NCBI RefSeq assembly: GCF_900005765.1
Contig: NC_041687.1
Coordinates: forward strand, 1,364,001-1,428,000
Source: Plasmodium relictum
Lineage: Eukaryota > Apicomplexa > Aconoidasida > Haemosporida > Plasmodiidae
DNA: 64,000 nucleotides
Reading direction: 5' to 3'
Positions 9,660-23,700 of the stretch are shown piece by piece (position 1 is the first letter of the stretch; each line of letters begins with the position of its first letter). A model generated the notes under the pieces. It did not search any database and was not told the DNA's origin. It worked only from the letters and a program-made list of their open reading frames with translations. The position numbers and the translations under genes are program-made.

Positions 9660-11723
9660 AATTACTAATAATATGTAATATAAAATAATAATTATTTAAG
9701 TTAATAAAAATAGTTCTATAAATAAAAAAAAAATTTACTTGGAAAAATAAATTTTTAATTTAAACTGCATATAAAATGGAAAATATGAATTTGGATAAAA
9801 AAAAAAAAAATTTATAAACATAAGTACGTGTTTTATAAATATTTAATTTTTATTAAAATATTTATGCTTCAATTATCTAAAACATTTAATCATATTCTTA
9901 ATATATTTTAGATATGTAACTTTATTAAGTACTTAATCCAAAATTATGCCGACTTCCTAATGACTTGTAAAAAAAATAAACCGAATAGAAATTTAATAAA
10001 AATATCTTATCATTTTAAAAAGAGACTTCAAAATTTTAATTTTCTATTAATAATTCATCAAATAGTATTACTTTTTAATCTTCTACGTGACAATTAAGGA
10101 GATACTACGGTATAATAATAATTTTTTTTTTTAATTTAAAAATTTATTTAGCAAATATGGAAAAAATAAAAAAAGAAATGTAAAGAGATAATTTTCTACA
10201 GGAAATTGTAAATTTAAAATGAAGTTTTTTTTAACTTCATAGATAAGAAAATAAAAAAAAGTAATTCACCTATTTTAATTCTTCATATAAAATATTCTTA
10301 AGAAAATAATTTATTTGTATGCCTTAAAAATACGATTTTATGAATAAATTATGTTAGTTTAAATAACAACGTGGGAACACAATTGTGTAGATAAAATATA
10401 AGTTTTTGAGAGAATAAAAATATATATAGAAGCAAAAAATTCCTATAATTCCATTTTTTACAATAAAAAAAGAATTAGAATTAATTTTTTAGAAGATATC
10501 TTTAAGTTATATATGTATTAAAATAATTAAAGTATTCCGTATTACTACAATTGAGTTTGTTTTTAATGGTTATTTTATAACTTACAATTTGTATTTAGTA
10601 AACAGAACTTGAACATAAAATTTATGTTTATAAATAAAAGTAAAGAAAATAATTAACTTTATTTTGTTCATATGCACTTATTTTGCACACAAAAATAAAA
10701 TAATTTTTTTCATGTATTCTTATGGTACGTAATAATTAAAATCTTAATTTTAACTAATTCCTTCAATAAAAAGAAAAAAATGCTTTTTATATGGAAAATA
10801 AAATTATATAAAATCTTATGATATAAAAAATTATTTTTACATGCAAAAACTTATAAGCAACAAACATATAAAGGAGAAATTTTAAATAAAATGTGCAAAT
10901 TATGAAAATCTCAATGTATTTACTATATTTCGTAAAAAATTATGAAAGATGCTAAGTATACAAAATTTTGAAGTAATATTTCATAAGAAAACAATGTTTT
11001 AAAATAACTAACAATTTTTAATATTAATATATATAAACAAATTCGCCTAATAAGACCTACATATTAAAAGAAAAACTCATAAGAATTTATAGAATTGTTG
11101 CAAAATTTTACAGATTGATGCACCATTTATAAAAAATATTTTTGGTTTTTATTTTTAATTTTTACCTTAACATAAATTTAATGTTTAATTTTTTATTTTA
11201 TGTCATTAAAAGTGCATGAACTTATTTAAATATTTATTTCATTTTTTTTTTTTAATAAAAGATTTAATTGTAAATACAAGACTAAGGAGTTAACAATTAA
11301 GATTTTTATGAAATATTCACGAAAAGGGAATAGTCTCTCGTAAAACCATCTTACACTTTTTATTCATTTTATTTACTTTTTATTCGTTGCTGTTGTAATT
11401 CTTAATTTACAGAAATAAAAGCTTACTTCTTCAAAATTTTTTTTTTTCTAATACATATACGTTAAGAAAAAATTTTTAATTTTTTAACAAAAATAACTGT
11501 ACTGTTCAGGAAAACCTGTGGATTATTTCATGGTATCATGTTCTGAAAACAAAATTTTATTTTTATTTCTGTTTTACTAATTATTTTTTTTTTTATATAA
11601 AATATAGTGTTTTTTTTTGTTTTTTTCGAAAATTTAAATATATTATTTCTAAATATTTCCACATAAAATTTCTTTTTTATTTTCTGATTCTTAAAAAAAT
11701 TTTAAATTTATTTTAAGGAAAAA
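9602..11723. other. Intergenic region (2.1 kb)
   Basis: Apart from the TA repeat at its start, this is unstructured A/T-rich DNA between two plus-strand genes. It contains a perfect 12-bp palindrome, ACACAATTGTGT, at 10377-10388, and a slightly more GC-rich stretch around 11490-11555. No ORF was seen. It should include the 3' UTR of the RAD51-like gene and the promoter and 5' UTR of the next gene. Confidence 0.5.
9608..9656. repeat. (TA)n microsatellite
   Basis: About 48 bp of uninterrupted TA dinucleotides directly after the stop of the RAD51-like gene, in its 3' UTR. A likely length-polymorphic site. Confidence 0.9.
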
Positions 11724-12373
11724 ATGCAATATACTGAAACGCAAAATATAAAAGCTACACCAAATAATGGAAATGAAGAAAATGTGTACGAAAAAGACAC
11801 ACACAATAACTCATCACAAGATAATAATTATGATGAATCTACACAAAATTTAGGAAAAACAAATAATGTAGGAGGATATTATACAGTTACGCATGAAAAT
11901 AATCCATCACTTGATGCAAATAATATTCAATATACTGCACCTGGTATTAATGAGTCAGGAATACAAGTAGATCCAACAACTATGCAAGCAGCTGCAGCTA
12001 TAAATCAAAGTTTAATGTTTCAAAATAATGGAGCCCCCATAGATTATCCTGTAAATTTTTATTCAAAATAAATGAGATTTTTCTAATTTAATTTATATTT
12101 TTTTTTTTATTTATTTATTTTTAAATAATCTAGAATTCTCAATAAAATGTTTCTAAAATACTTTAATTATCAAAATTTTTTTTTTTTTGATAGAACTATC
12201 ATATGTTTAATGGGATGAACACAATGTATGGAGGGATACCTCAGTATTACGGGGGTATGCATATGCCAATGAATCCGTATTATGATCCATATGGAATTAT
12301 AAATCCTTTATCTTGTGCTCCTCTTAATATAGAAAAGACAAAGAAAAAAACAAAAAAATTTTATTGTTGCTAA
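11724..12373 (+). CDS. Small two-exon protein with C-terminal Cys-Cys; function unknown
   Basis: Exons 11724-12050 and 12194-12373 are joined in phase 0 by a 143-bp intron (donor GTAAAT, acceptor TTTTGATAG), giving 168 residues. Residues 1-75 are Asn/Thr/Glu-rich and polar. The middle has a short Ala-rich stretch (MQAAAAINQS). Exon 2 is rich in Met, Gly, Tyr and Pro (MYGGIPQYYGGMHMPMNP). The C-terminus is a Lys-rich run followed by FYCC and stop, with another Cys about 20 residues earlier (PLSCAP). There is no signal peptide or membrane helix. Terminal cysteines beside a basic patch suggest S-palmitoylation and membrane attachment, as in inner-membrane-complex proteins of these parasites; that is inference only. 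I do not recognise the family. The well-formed splice and clean reading frame support a real gene. Confidence 0.75.
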
Positions 12374-14969
12374 TATTTCAAAGTATAGAAATATTTTTTT
12401 TATTATATAATCAAAAATATTTTTTCTTATGAAAATTGGTTTTTTATGTTTTTTAAAATATATTTTATATGGTAGATTTTTTCTATTCTATTTTTTAATC
12501 ATTCTATATGTGAATTTTATATTAACAATAAAATTTATCTTATAGTTGAATACCATTAACCTTGATCGCAAAAAATTAGCAAAAAAAATAAAAAAATATT
12601 ATACATATAATATTTTATACAGATTTTTACTAGAGATGCACTCTTATAAGGGATAAATTTTCATATAAATGGTGGGTTTTGTTAAAAAAAAAATCATAAA
12701 TTTTACCTTTATAATCGTTTTCTTCGAAAGTTTATAAAATAAGCAATTTTATAAAGTTGTGAAAATTTTTCTTTTTAATAAATTTATTAAATGATTATCT
12801 TTTCATATTACCTTTTTTAATGTTTTAGTTTTCATAAAATAAAAATTTATTTATACATATTTTTTTTTTTTTTTTTTTTTTATTTTTTACAATTACATAC
12901 TAATTCACTTAAAAACAAATATCATACATTAGTTTTCTACTATATCTGGTGAAAAAAAGAAAGAAAATATATAACATATAAAATTAAATGTAAATTTACT
13001 TAATTTAAATTTTTAATTTATGTAAAAAATAAGTATAAATTTTACATGTAAAAGAACATACCAAAAATTTAGGTAAAATTAATTTTTTCTTTTTTTTTAT
13101 TATCATTAAAATTTATTTGAATAAAATTGTCTGTTTTAGAAGTTCATATATATTAATATACTTTTTTTTATTAAAGTAATTCATAACTTATATTTATTAA
13201 TCTTAGCTGTTAAAAGTAAAATGTGGAATAACCATTATATTTATATGAGCATAAAATAAGTTAATTCAAAAAAAATATTTTCATAGACAAAAAAAATTTA
13301 TAGAATTAAAATAAAAATATTATATTTAAATATAATTTTTTTTTATATATGTTATAAATGAACATTCCAAAAAATTAATATATTAAATTAAATAATAAAC
13401 TTTCTATTCTAAAATAACTGAATTTATTAAAATTTATTGATTTAATCAGGAATTACTTTTTAAAATTAAAATATTAATCTCAATTTTAATTTGTCTACTT
13501 AAAATATATTGTATTAATATATTTATATTATATTAACGTTTTAAATTATTTAATCCTTACTATTTTTTTTTTATATAATGTACTCATAAATATAAAGTTA
13601 TAAAGTTTTTTTGAAAACTAAGGTATAGCATATAAGTTAAATCCTTTTGAAATGTATAGTATAATATTAATAAAAAAGTGAAATAAAAAATTTATTTAAA
13701 TAACAATATATACATATATATATATTTAAGATATATTTTCTTTTTCTCTTCTTAATATTTTTCTTCTATTAAAATAAACAAATATTTTTATATTAAATTT
13801 TTTGAGAATAATGAAAAATAATAAATTATTTCTTTTTTGTTTTTGTTTCAAAACATCATGTTCTTTTAGCTCTATACAAAATTAAAAATATATTGATTAA
13901 ATTTTAAGGAAATTAAAAATAATATAATAAAGTTAGTTTCAAGAATAAGAAAAATTTAAATATTGAAATAATTCAATTTTCCTTAGAGATTTGTGCATAG
14001 GTTCTTTTTAACACAAACTTTTCATAAAATCCCAAAAAGTGTTTCTTTTTTTTCATAATCTCAGAATGTTTGATACCTTTATAAGATCTACTTCTTTAAA
14101 ATGTGATTATTATTTAAAATTAATGTTTCAGAAAATAAAATTTAAAAAAATTAATTTTTTTTTAATTTTTTGTATCATAAATATTTTTAAATTAAAATAC
14201 CTTTGAATTCCTTAATGAAATCTCTTTTTCTTTAATTATTATTTATGAATATCATTTGGAAACTTGGAAATATAAGATAATTTCTTTTTCTTTTTTCTTT
14301 TTTTTACACATATAATAGTAATTATTTTATGTTATATAGAAAAATATAAAAACTAAAATAGTAGAAATATAATTTTATCCATTACTAATGAAAAATAATT
14401 AAAATTTTCTCTGATATTATATTTTATTCTTTTAAAGATTCTTTATATATATATATAATAATATACATTTGTTTTGTTATTTTTTTTCATTTTGAAAATT
14501 CATTAAAAAATTTAGTGTGTGTTCAAATTTTTTTTTTGTATTTTATACCTTAGACATTGTAATATTGAAAATAAAAATTAAAAATGTAGAAGAAACATAT
14601 TTATATAATTTATATAGAAAATTTTTACGTTTTTGTAATTTTAATTATTATTATAGAAAAAAGAAAAATAAAGAATTTTATTTTATATTCCTACATAGGA
14701 AATACAAAACTTCTATTTTTTCTTCTTAATAAATTTAAAAAAATATGTCTTTTTCTGAATTTTTTTGTACAAGTATAAAAAATATGAAAGTTTTATTTTA
14801 TTATAATTTTGTAATAAATATTTAATAAAAACATAATAAATAAAAATAATTTCGAAATTATATAAAAATCATAAGAATAATTTTTTTTCAGAATTTTTCC
14901 TTATTTTTTTGTTATATCTTTTATATAAATATATAATTAGAGTAATATTTATTTAAAATAAGATTAGAA
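12374..14969. other. Intergenic region upstream of myosin K (2.6 kb)
   Basis: A/T-rich with long poly-T runs. The longest ORF (around 14517-14729) has no ATG start and is Phe/Lys-rich, so I reject it. The region presumably holds the myosin promoter and 5' UTR. No RNA gene was seen. Confidence 0.5.
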
Positions 14970-17900
14970 ATGTTTAAGCAAAAATCTTTAGAATTAAGAG
15001 ATATAAATTATATTTATGAGAATTCATTGGTATGGGTAAATATAAATTCAATTAAAAAGAAAAATATACCGTTATATAGAGAAATTTTTGACTATTATAA
15101 AAATAAAAATACAATATTTTGTTTTTTTAAAGGAAAAGTAAAAAAATTCGTTTCTAAAAATGAAGTAGAGATTCATATATATATAGACGATGATTATAAT
15201 TCTTCAAAAAATAATATAAATTATAGCATAACAGAAAATGTGAAATATTTATTACCAATGGATACGAATTTTGGTTGTAGTGATAATACTGAATTAATTT
15301 ATCTTAATCCTCCTAATTTATTAGAAAACATTTATCAAAGATATAATAAAGCTTACTTAAATAAAGAAAATAGAAATTGCATTTATACATACATTGGATA
15401 TATATTGTTGTCTATAAATCCTTACGAAAATTTTGGAATATATGATGAAAATTATATGAATAGGATAAAAGAAGAGAATAATTTATTTGCTATACCTCAT
15501 CCATTTTCAATAGCTAATGATGCTTACAATTGCTTAATTAAGGAAAAAATAAGTCAATCAATAATTATAAGTGGAGAGAGTGGTGCTGGTAAAACAGAAT
15601 CATCAAAACAAGTTTTAAAATATCTTACCTATTTAAGTTTTTGTCATAAAGAAAAAAAAAAAAATAAAAAAAATTTTAATAAAATAGAAAATAATAATAT
15701 TAGTAATAATAATGATTTTAATAAATACAATTTACATATTAAGAATGATGAATGTGATGAGTATACTTTAAGTGATATAAACTATGATTATAGTAATGGC
15801 ATAGATAAAAAAAAGGAAAAATTGAATAAATTTAATAATCCAAATAGTAACAAAAATTCTTTGCAAAAAAGGATACCTTCATATGAAGAAAAAATACAGA
15901 ACAGTAATCCACTATTAGAATCCTTTGGAAATGCTAAAACAATAAAAAATGATAACAGTAGTAGATTTGGTAAATTAATGAAACTGAATTATAATGAAAA
16001 AGGAATGCTATGTTCTGCATCTATTGAAACATATTTACTGGCAAAATCGAGAGTTGTTGATGTTCCATATGGGGAAAGTAATTATCATATTTTTTATTCA
16101 TTATGTCAAAATGAAAAATTAAGAAGTGAATTCAATTTATTACCATGGTATAAATACAATTATTTAAAAGCAAAAAGTAAAATAAAAAAATTTGAAGAAG
16201 AAAGTGAAAATGAAAAAGAAGATGAAATAGAAAATGAAGAGGAAGAAGAGAAAGATAATATGGAAAATAAAAAAAAGAAAAAAACAAAAGAAAAAATAAA
16301 AACAAAAAATATCGAAAAAGAAAAAGAAAAAATAGAAAACCAAAAAAACAAAAAAAATAAAAACAAAAGTAAGTTAAATTATGAAGAATATATAAATGAG
16401 AATAATAAAAATTACAAATGCCTATATGATTTAGATGTAATTATAAAATGTTTCAATAGTATAGGGGTATTTGAAAATGAGCAAAAAGAAATTTATAAAA
16501 CATTAATTTGCATTTTGCTATTAGGAAATATTGATTTCATTGAGAATGAAAATGAGGAAGGAACGTTAGAAATAAAAAATATGGAAGTATGCGAAAATTT
16601 AAATAAATTATTAGAAATAAAAAATGAAAATTCTGATATAAATAAGATTGTAGAAATATTGACAATAAAAAAAGTTAGAGAAACACAAAAAAACTATACA
16701 TATCAGCAAGCAATTTACAATCGTGACGTGATATCAAAAGCACTATATCATTTGCTATTTGAATATATAATCTCACGTGTAAACGATTCATTGAACACAA
16801 ACGAAAACGAAGAATACTTTGAAAATAATACTGAATATAATTTTGAAAGTGAGGCAAATATAACAAATGATGAAGATTTCAATGAAGTCAAAAAAAAAAA
16901 TGAAAATAAAAAAAAAAGAAAAAGAAAATCATATAAAAACAAAAGAAATAGTTCAAATTATGAGGATAATGAAGAAGAAAATAGTAATTTTAATGATAAA
17001 AATTATTTTATAGGTATACTAGATATATATGGATTTGAAAATTTTTCTCAAGAAGGAATAAATGGTTTTGAACAACTGTGTATTAATTATGCAAATGAAA
17101 TATTACACTCTTTTTTTTTGAAGCAAATAATATATAATGAACAAAAAATTCATTATGAAGAAAACTTATGCATTGAAAAGCTGCATTATAATGATAATAG
17201 TAATGTTATTTCATTAATAGGAGATTCAAGAGATGTTAGCATATATAGAATACTAGAAGATTTAGCTTTGCTAATATCATCAAATAAATCTGATGAGAAA
17301 AATAAAAATGATTTATTTTTTGAAAAACTAAATAAAAGCATTATTAATTCAGCTAAATATAAATGTATAGTAAGAAATTATAAACTTTCAAATAATTCTT
17401 TTATAATTTCTCATTATGCGGGTGATGTATTATATGATTCAAATGATTTTTTTAATAAAAATGTTGATATACTTACAAATGATATTGAAAACTTTCTATC
17501 CAGCTGTAATTCATTTATTAGTGTAAATTTATTAAAGAGAAAAAAATATGAAAGTAAAAAAATTAAAATTAAAAAGGAATCAAAAGCAATAGAATTAAAA
17601 ATTGAAGAAACAAAACTAAATAAAAGAAAACTTTCTGTTAAAGAAATGATATCTAATCATGAAATTGAATTAAAAAATACTTATTGTAATAATGCAAATA
17701 ATGTTTATAAAAATAAAGTAAAATCCATATTCTCCTACTTTAAAAAACAATTAGAAATGTTAACAAATAAATTAGATAAAACATCGTCTAAATTCATCAG
17801 GTGTATTAAACCAAATCAACAAAAGCAAGCAAGATTTTTTAATAAAAATTTAGTTCTTAATCAACTAGTTATGAGCGGAATGGTGGACATTTTGAATCTA

Positions 17901-20276
17901 ATGAAAAATGGATTTCCCTGTCGCGTTTTATACGATGATGTTTGGATAAATTATAGTCATATTTTACAAGATGAAATGAAAGAATTTTTAACACCGAAAA
18001 TGTTTTGTGAAATAGTATTAAAGTTCTTAGAGATTAATACTAGTGAATATACCTTTGGAAAAACTAAAGTTTTTTTTCGTTTTGGGGTTTTATCTATTAT
18101 AAATGAAATTTTGAATAAAAATGAAGAAAAAAAAAATAAATTTATAGAATGTGTTTATAAATTCTGGTTGTATAAAAGAAAAAGAAGGTTATTAAATTTT
18201 GTTTTATATGGTTGCAGACTTAAAATATTATTTAAAAAACAAAGAGCAAAAAAACTAATTGAATCCGGCTTAAATTTATATAATAATTATTTATTTAAGA
18301 AAAAACTACACAATATAGAAAAAGTTATTTTATATTATTTTAATGTATATAAACAAAGAATATATTTTTTAAAGTTAAGAAATAGTTCGCTTATTATACA
18401 AAAAAATTTTAGAAAATACATTTTAAGAAAAAAATATTTATATATGAAAAGACAAATTCTTTTTATTCAAGATTATTATTTATTTCAAAAATATTTTAAA
18501 AAAAGGGTTAATGCTTCTAATATTATTAGGAAAAATTGGATAATGTATATTACTAAATCTGATTATAAATATGTTTTAAAAAATATAGTAAAAATACAGA
18601 GAGCATTTAAAAAATACATGAAAAAAAAATATATTAATTATTGTCTAAAAATTGCTAATATAGATCATCAAAAAAAAACTAATAATACACTTATTAAAAA
18701 TGAAATAAAAGAAGAAGAAAAAAAAAAAAATTACTTCACTAGTTTAAGTAAGAAATTTAACGAAAATGATCGTGTAGGATCTTTTATATATATAGAAACA
18801 AAGAAACATAGACATTCTTTTGCTGTAAGCTAAAAATGAAAAATATATATATTCATGTTTTTGATACAAATTAATATATATATATATAAATTTTTTTTAA
18901 ATAAATGATTATAAATCATTTATAGATGGGAGAAAAATTAAATAATTTTTCAAAGACTAAAAACAACTTTAAAAGAAGGAAAACATGGGATACAAGTGAA
19001 AGCGCTTTAAAATATAAATATGACACAATTCATACATTTAAATATAAACATCAAACTAATATTAAAAATGAAAATGAAGATTTCAGGAATTGTATAACTA
19101 ATGAAAAAAATACGTTAAAAGAAGAAAATAGAAATTCTTATGTTGAAGATAAGCCATTTATTAGTGTTGGTAATATAATAAAGAGTGAAAAAAGTAAAAT
19201 AAAGGGACCTACCAATTCAATTTTTAACAATAAAAATGTCAATAAAACAAATATAAAAAATAAGTTTCGATTCAGTAATTTAAGCATTTGTAGTGGCAAT
19301 AGTCACAGTCATTTAAAGAACAGTAATTGTAGAAATGATACATTGAAATTTCATAAAACAAGTAGATATTTATTCTTTTATTTTTATATTATTATTTTGA
19401 ATTTTTTTTTTATGTGCAATCTTAAACTTATTAAAAATATTTTAAATACTGAATGTGCAATATTATTTAATCATTTCTCTTAATAATTGGGTTATTTATG
19501 ACTAATTGTGTATTTTTTCTAATAATTTTATTATTTCTATTAGATTATTTATAACTACATTTTATAATTTATTTATTTTTATTTTGTTATTTATAAGATT
19601 GAATACTTATATTAGATCATCAATTTTTATTTTTAGATAAAAATCAAATGAAAAGAAAAACTTATAATCATGCTAATATGAAAGTTGACTTTATTTCAAG
19701 TTATAAGAGAGAAAAAAAGAAAGTTTCCAATTTTATAAAAAATACTATATATGATAGATATATAGATAAATATAAGCAAAATCATATTGACAAACAAAAG
19801 GGGAAAAAGAAAAAATCAATGTATATAAAAAGTAATTATAGTAACATCAGTAATATTTACAGTGTTTACAAACCTACAAAAACTGAAAAATTAAAAGAAC
19901 AATACAATTTTGATCTAACAGACGAGGTAAGCCTATTGATTAAAAAACCAAAAAAAATAAAAAATTAAAAATAAGTTTATGGTTATTTTTAAGTTAATGA
20001 ATAATGATTTTATTTGTATCTTTAGCTTATTATACCTGAGGATTTTTATGTTTGCGAGTCATACATACCTGAACCAAATATTGAACAAGAAAATAATGTA
20101 AAATTATATGTTTTCATTTAATATATATTTATATTTAATTTTCATTGAATTAAATATTAGAAAATTTTAAAATGTGTATATTTTTGTAGGAAAACTACTT
20201 ATTATTATGTAATTATTTAGATAATAATTTGGATTCTAAAATACCGTTAATAGAATTAAATGTTTTCAAGTGCTAG
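14970..20276 (+). CDS. Unconventional myosin, probably myosin K, five exons
   Basis: Actin-based motor. I read exons 14970-18824, 18926-19361, 19637-19926, 20026-20097 and 20190-20276. All are in frame, total 4740 nt, and give 1579 residues. Motor-domain landmarks are the P-loop GESGAGKT (202-209), switch I NDNSSRFGK (from N327) and switch II DIYGFENF (from D685). An actin-site segment KFIRCIKPNQQKQ, the GFPCR element and KTKVFFRFG before the lever arm follow. After the converter come IQ-like basic helices (e.g. IIQKNFRKYILRKKY and KIQRAFKKYMKKKY), then a basic, Ser/Asn-rich tail from exons 2-5. Three charged low-complexity insertions interrupt the motor (about 225-310, 405-470, 610-675). At the TEDS position R570/E571 is seen. 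Gene order and domain layout suggest myosin K; the letter is from memory. The single long exon alone would stop at 1287 residues. Confidence 0.88.
18825..18925 (+). other. Myosin intron 1 with hairpin at the 3' splice site
   Basis: The intron starts GTAAGC right after Phe-Ala and ends TATAG before ATG GGA GAA. Bases 901-909 and 915-923 of the 18-kb block (18901-18909, 18915-18923) are perfect inverted repeats, ATAAATGAT / ATCATTTAT, with a 5-nt loop ending one base before the acceptor AG. If the intron is kept, translation stops two codons later. Confidence 0.7.
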
Positions 20277-20735
20277 TAATAAAAAAGGTGATAAAATTTT
20301 TTAAATGAATTTTGTTTTTAAATTTTTTATTTATTAAATTAAAATTCTATTTTTTTTAATTTTCAGATTTTTTTTTTTTAATATTATGAAATTAAAAATT
20401 TGTTTTAAATTTTTAGAAAAAATTTTGCATTTGAAATTTTTATGTATTTCATATATCTTTTTTTATAAAAAAACAAAAAAATAAAAAGGAAATAGAAAAT
20501 AGACAGAGAATTATGAAAATTTTTAACGAAAAAAAAAAAAAGTATACTAAAAATTCATAAGCTAATATATTAATATCATAGAAAACAAAAAAAAAAAAAA
20601 AAATTAAAATTAGAAAAATAAATATAAATAATATAAGCATATAAATTTTAAAACATTGGTATAAAGTATAAATTTAGAGAAAATTTTATTAATAATACTT
20701 TTAATAAAATATATTTTAGAATTATTAAAATATTA
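20277..20735. other. Intergenic region between convergent genes
   Basis: Separates the myosin stop from the stop of the large minus-strand gene. It has A-rich and T-rich runs only. The 63-codon minus-strand ORF here is Phe/Ile-rich and looks like a composition artefact. It is expected to hold two 3' UTRs. Confidence 0.5.
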
Positions 20736-23700
20736 TCATTTGGGATTTTTATTGCTTAACAAAACGTATCCATCTCTAAAAATTTCCTTATTTATTGTAT
20801 GATCATTTTTTTTTTTTTCTAATTCTTCAATAATATTTATTTTTTTAATTTTACTTCCTATATTTTTAATATTTTTCATAGATCTATCAATTTTTTTTTC
20901 TGAAGCTAAAGTTCTAAGCTCTTTAGCATATTTATCAATGTTTTGTCTTCTTTTTACTGATTCATTTGTTTTATATGTACTACATATAAGAAAAGGCTCC
21001 GGTAAAAACTTTTTTTTAATATGAGAATTTCTATCGCTTTGGAAATTTATTAATTTTGCATTTTGAATTTTTGATGAATTTATATTTAGCTGGAGTTGTT
21101 GGCCTAGTTCGTAATTGAGTTTATCTTTAGAAAGATTATCACAATTTTCAATTTTTTTATTTCTTTTTGTTTTCTCTTCCATATATGGGATAATTTTTTT
21201 TTCTGTTTTAAAGAATTTTTGAAATATGTTTTTTTCTTGATTCTCATAAATATTTTTTAACTCACAATATTTTTTCGATAATTTCATTTTTCCAGGAGTT
21301 ATATTATTTAAACAATTAGAATCTTTTAATTTTTTGTAATTTTCTGATTTTAGTATCATCATATTTTTAATGTAATCATTATTTGTCTGGTTATCTAAGT
21401 AATCTGCATTTTCTTTATTATCTGAAAATTTATTATTTTTGATTTCTTTTAGATGCATAGAATAGTCAGATAACTTATATTTTATGTTATGTGAAGTGAA
21501 ATTTTTTGTTTTTAAAAAAAGTGATGTATTACCATTTTCATTAGAATATTTGATGCCAGATATAAATGATTCATCAGAATCCTTTGATTGAAATACTTTT
21601 TTGTCAAAATTCAAATCATGAACATTCTCTTCATTTTCTTCATTTTTTTTCATATCATGAATGATATTCTTATCTAAAGTATTAGCATCATCTTTTTCTA
21701 AATTAGTGTTTTCTTTTTCTTCTATAGTAATTTTATTATTAATATTTAGTTTGTATAATTCTTCACATTCATTTTTCTTAGTTGATTTCTTTCCTAAATT
21801 ATTAAAATGGTTATTAAGAATGTTATTTTTACTTGAACCATTTATGTTTCTTCTATTGGAAATACCAAATTCATCTAATTGCAAATATAGAAATTTATCA
21901 TCATCATTGTTATTAAGTATATTTATTTCGTTTATATCCCTAGAAGATACATTTATATAGTCAATATTTGCATATGAATTACTTCTGTTATCCTTATCAA
22001 AAATGTTTTCAAGTTTTTTTTTGTTTATTAAATAAAATCCACTTTTGAAATCATTATGCCTTTCCTGCTGCTTATCAACAAAAGTTTTTTGATTTTTCCT
22101 ATTTTGTGATTCATAATACCCATCATTATTTATTTTAAATTTTATTATAGTATTAAATCCGTTAATATCTTTTTTAACCAAAGATGTACAAAATTCTCTT
22201 TTTGTTTTTAATGCTCTATTTTTTAATATATTCATGTTATTTTTTTTTGTTATTTTTTTTAGTTTTAATTCATGTAATGTCTTTTTAAGTTTCTCTTTTC
22301 TTTCGATATCTTTTAATCTTTTGTATTTTTTTTCAATTTCTTTTATATTTTCGATGTTTTCAATGATTTTCATTTTTTTTTTTTGACAGTTATTTTTTTC
22401 TAATTTTAATTTTCCATTAATATCACTTAAACAAGATTGATTCCTATGTTCTTCATATACTCCGATATTACTTTTATTAGTTTTTGAATCTTGTAAGAAT
22501 TCACTATAATTTTTTGTTTTTAGATTTTTATGATTTATATAATTTTTTTTTGAAATATTTTCTTTTAAGTTACAAATAGATAAATTACATGGTTTTTGAT
22601 AATTATCATTAAAGCTATCAAAATAAAATTTATTTACATTTTCTTCAAAAATTATTTTTTTTGTATTATTTTTTTTGTTGTTTTTATTCTTTATTTCTGT
22701 TTCTGCTTCTAATTCATAATTTTTGAAAATATTTTTTAAACTATTTATTTCATTTTTTAAAGATTTCTTTTTTTTTAATGAATTTAACATAATGAAATTT
22801 TTTGAGGCATCATATTTTGTATTCATGTTTTTGTGCTCTACATTGGGTAAGGAGTTCATAATTTTCTTTTCTTCTATCAGTTTTTCTTTTTCTTCTGAAG
22901 AATCATTAGATTTACAATGACTGTTTATATTTAAAGATTTTCTAATATTTTTCACTAATGATAATGTGTTGTTAGTTTTTAAAATTTGATCTAGATTTTC
23001 TAAATATTTCATATTTTCATAATTATTCATTGAAGAGCATGTAGATAAATTATTAGTTGTAACATTAGATAGAAAACTATCATTTTTTTTTATCCTTCCT
23101 TTTTTTTCTTTTATAGACTTTTTTTTTTTATTATCTTTTTGATCCTCTCTTAGTTCATTTTTTTTCTTTAAATTGATTTTATTAACTTCAAAACAACTAA
23201 TTAAACATTCGTTATAAAATTCTCCTTGAGAATTATTTTCATAATTTCTATTTAATTTATTTTCTTCTTCAGTTTTTATACTTAAAGATTTATTCATGAG
23301 TCTATTAAGTTGTTTATAAAAAAGGATTTTTTTTAACTCAGTATATACATCGGCACTTACTATTTTTTTAATTTTCTTTAGAAAGGTATTTTTTATTTTT
23401 CTATTTAAAAAAAGAAAGTAAAAATTTTTTTCTTTTTGAAAATTATTAAAATCAAAATTGTTACATATATTTCTTATACTTATTTCACATAAATTTTTAC
23501 ACTGAATTATTATTGAAAAAATTAAAAGATCATATGGGCATTTTGAGCTAATTAAAATATTTACTTTATTAAATATATATTGTTTTTGATATTTTTTAAA
23601 GTTTTTCAATTCTATTAAATATATATCTAAAATTTTTTTAAAAATTAATATTTTTTCATAATTATTTTTTAGGTGATCAGTTAGCTTGTTATAAATATTT

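Noticed and set aside
18926-19483. Separate 185-residue gene downstream of myosin
   Set aside because: A perfect donor before the myosin stop and an acceptor exactly at this ATG join the frames, so it is better read as myosin exon 2. The unspliced 3' part is intron translated into Phe/Ile-rich sequence.
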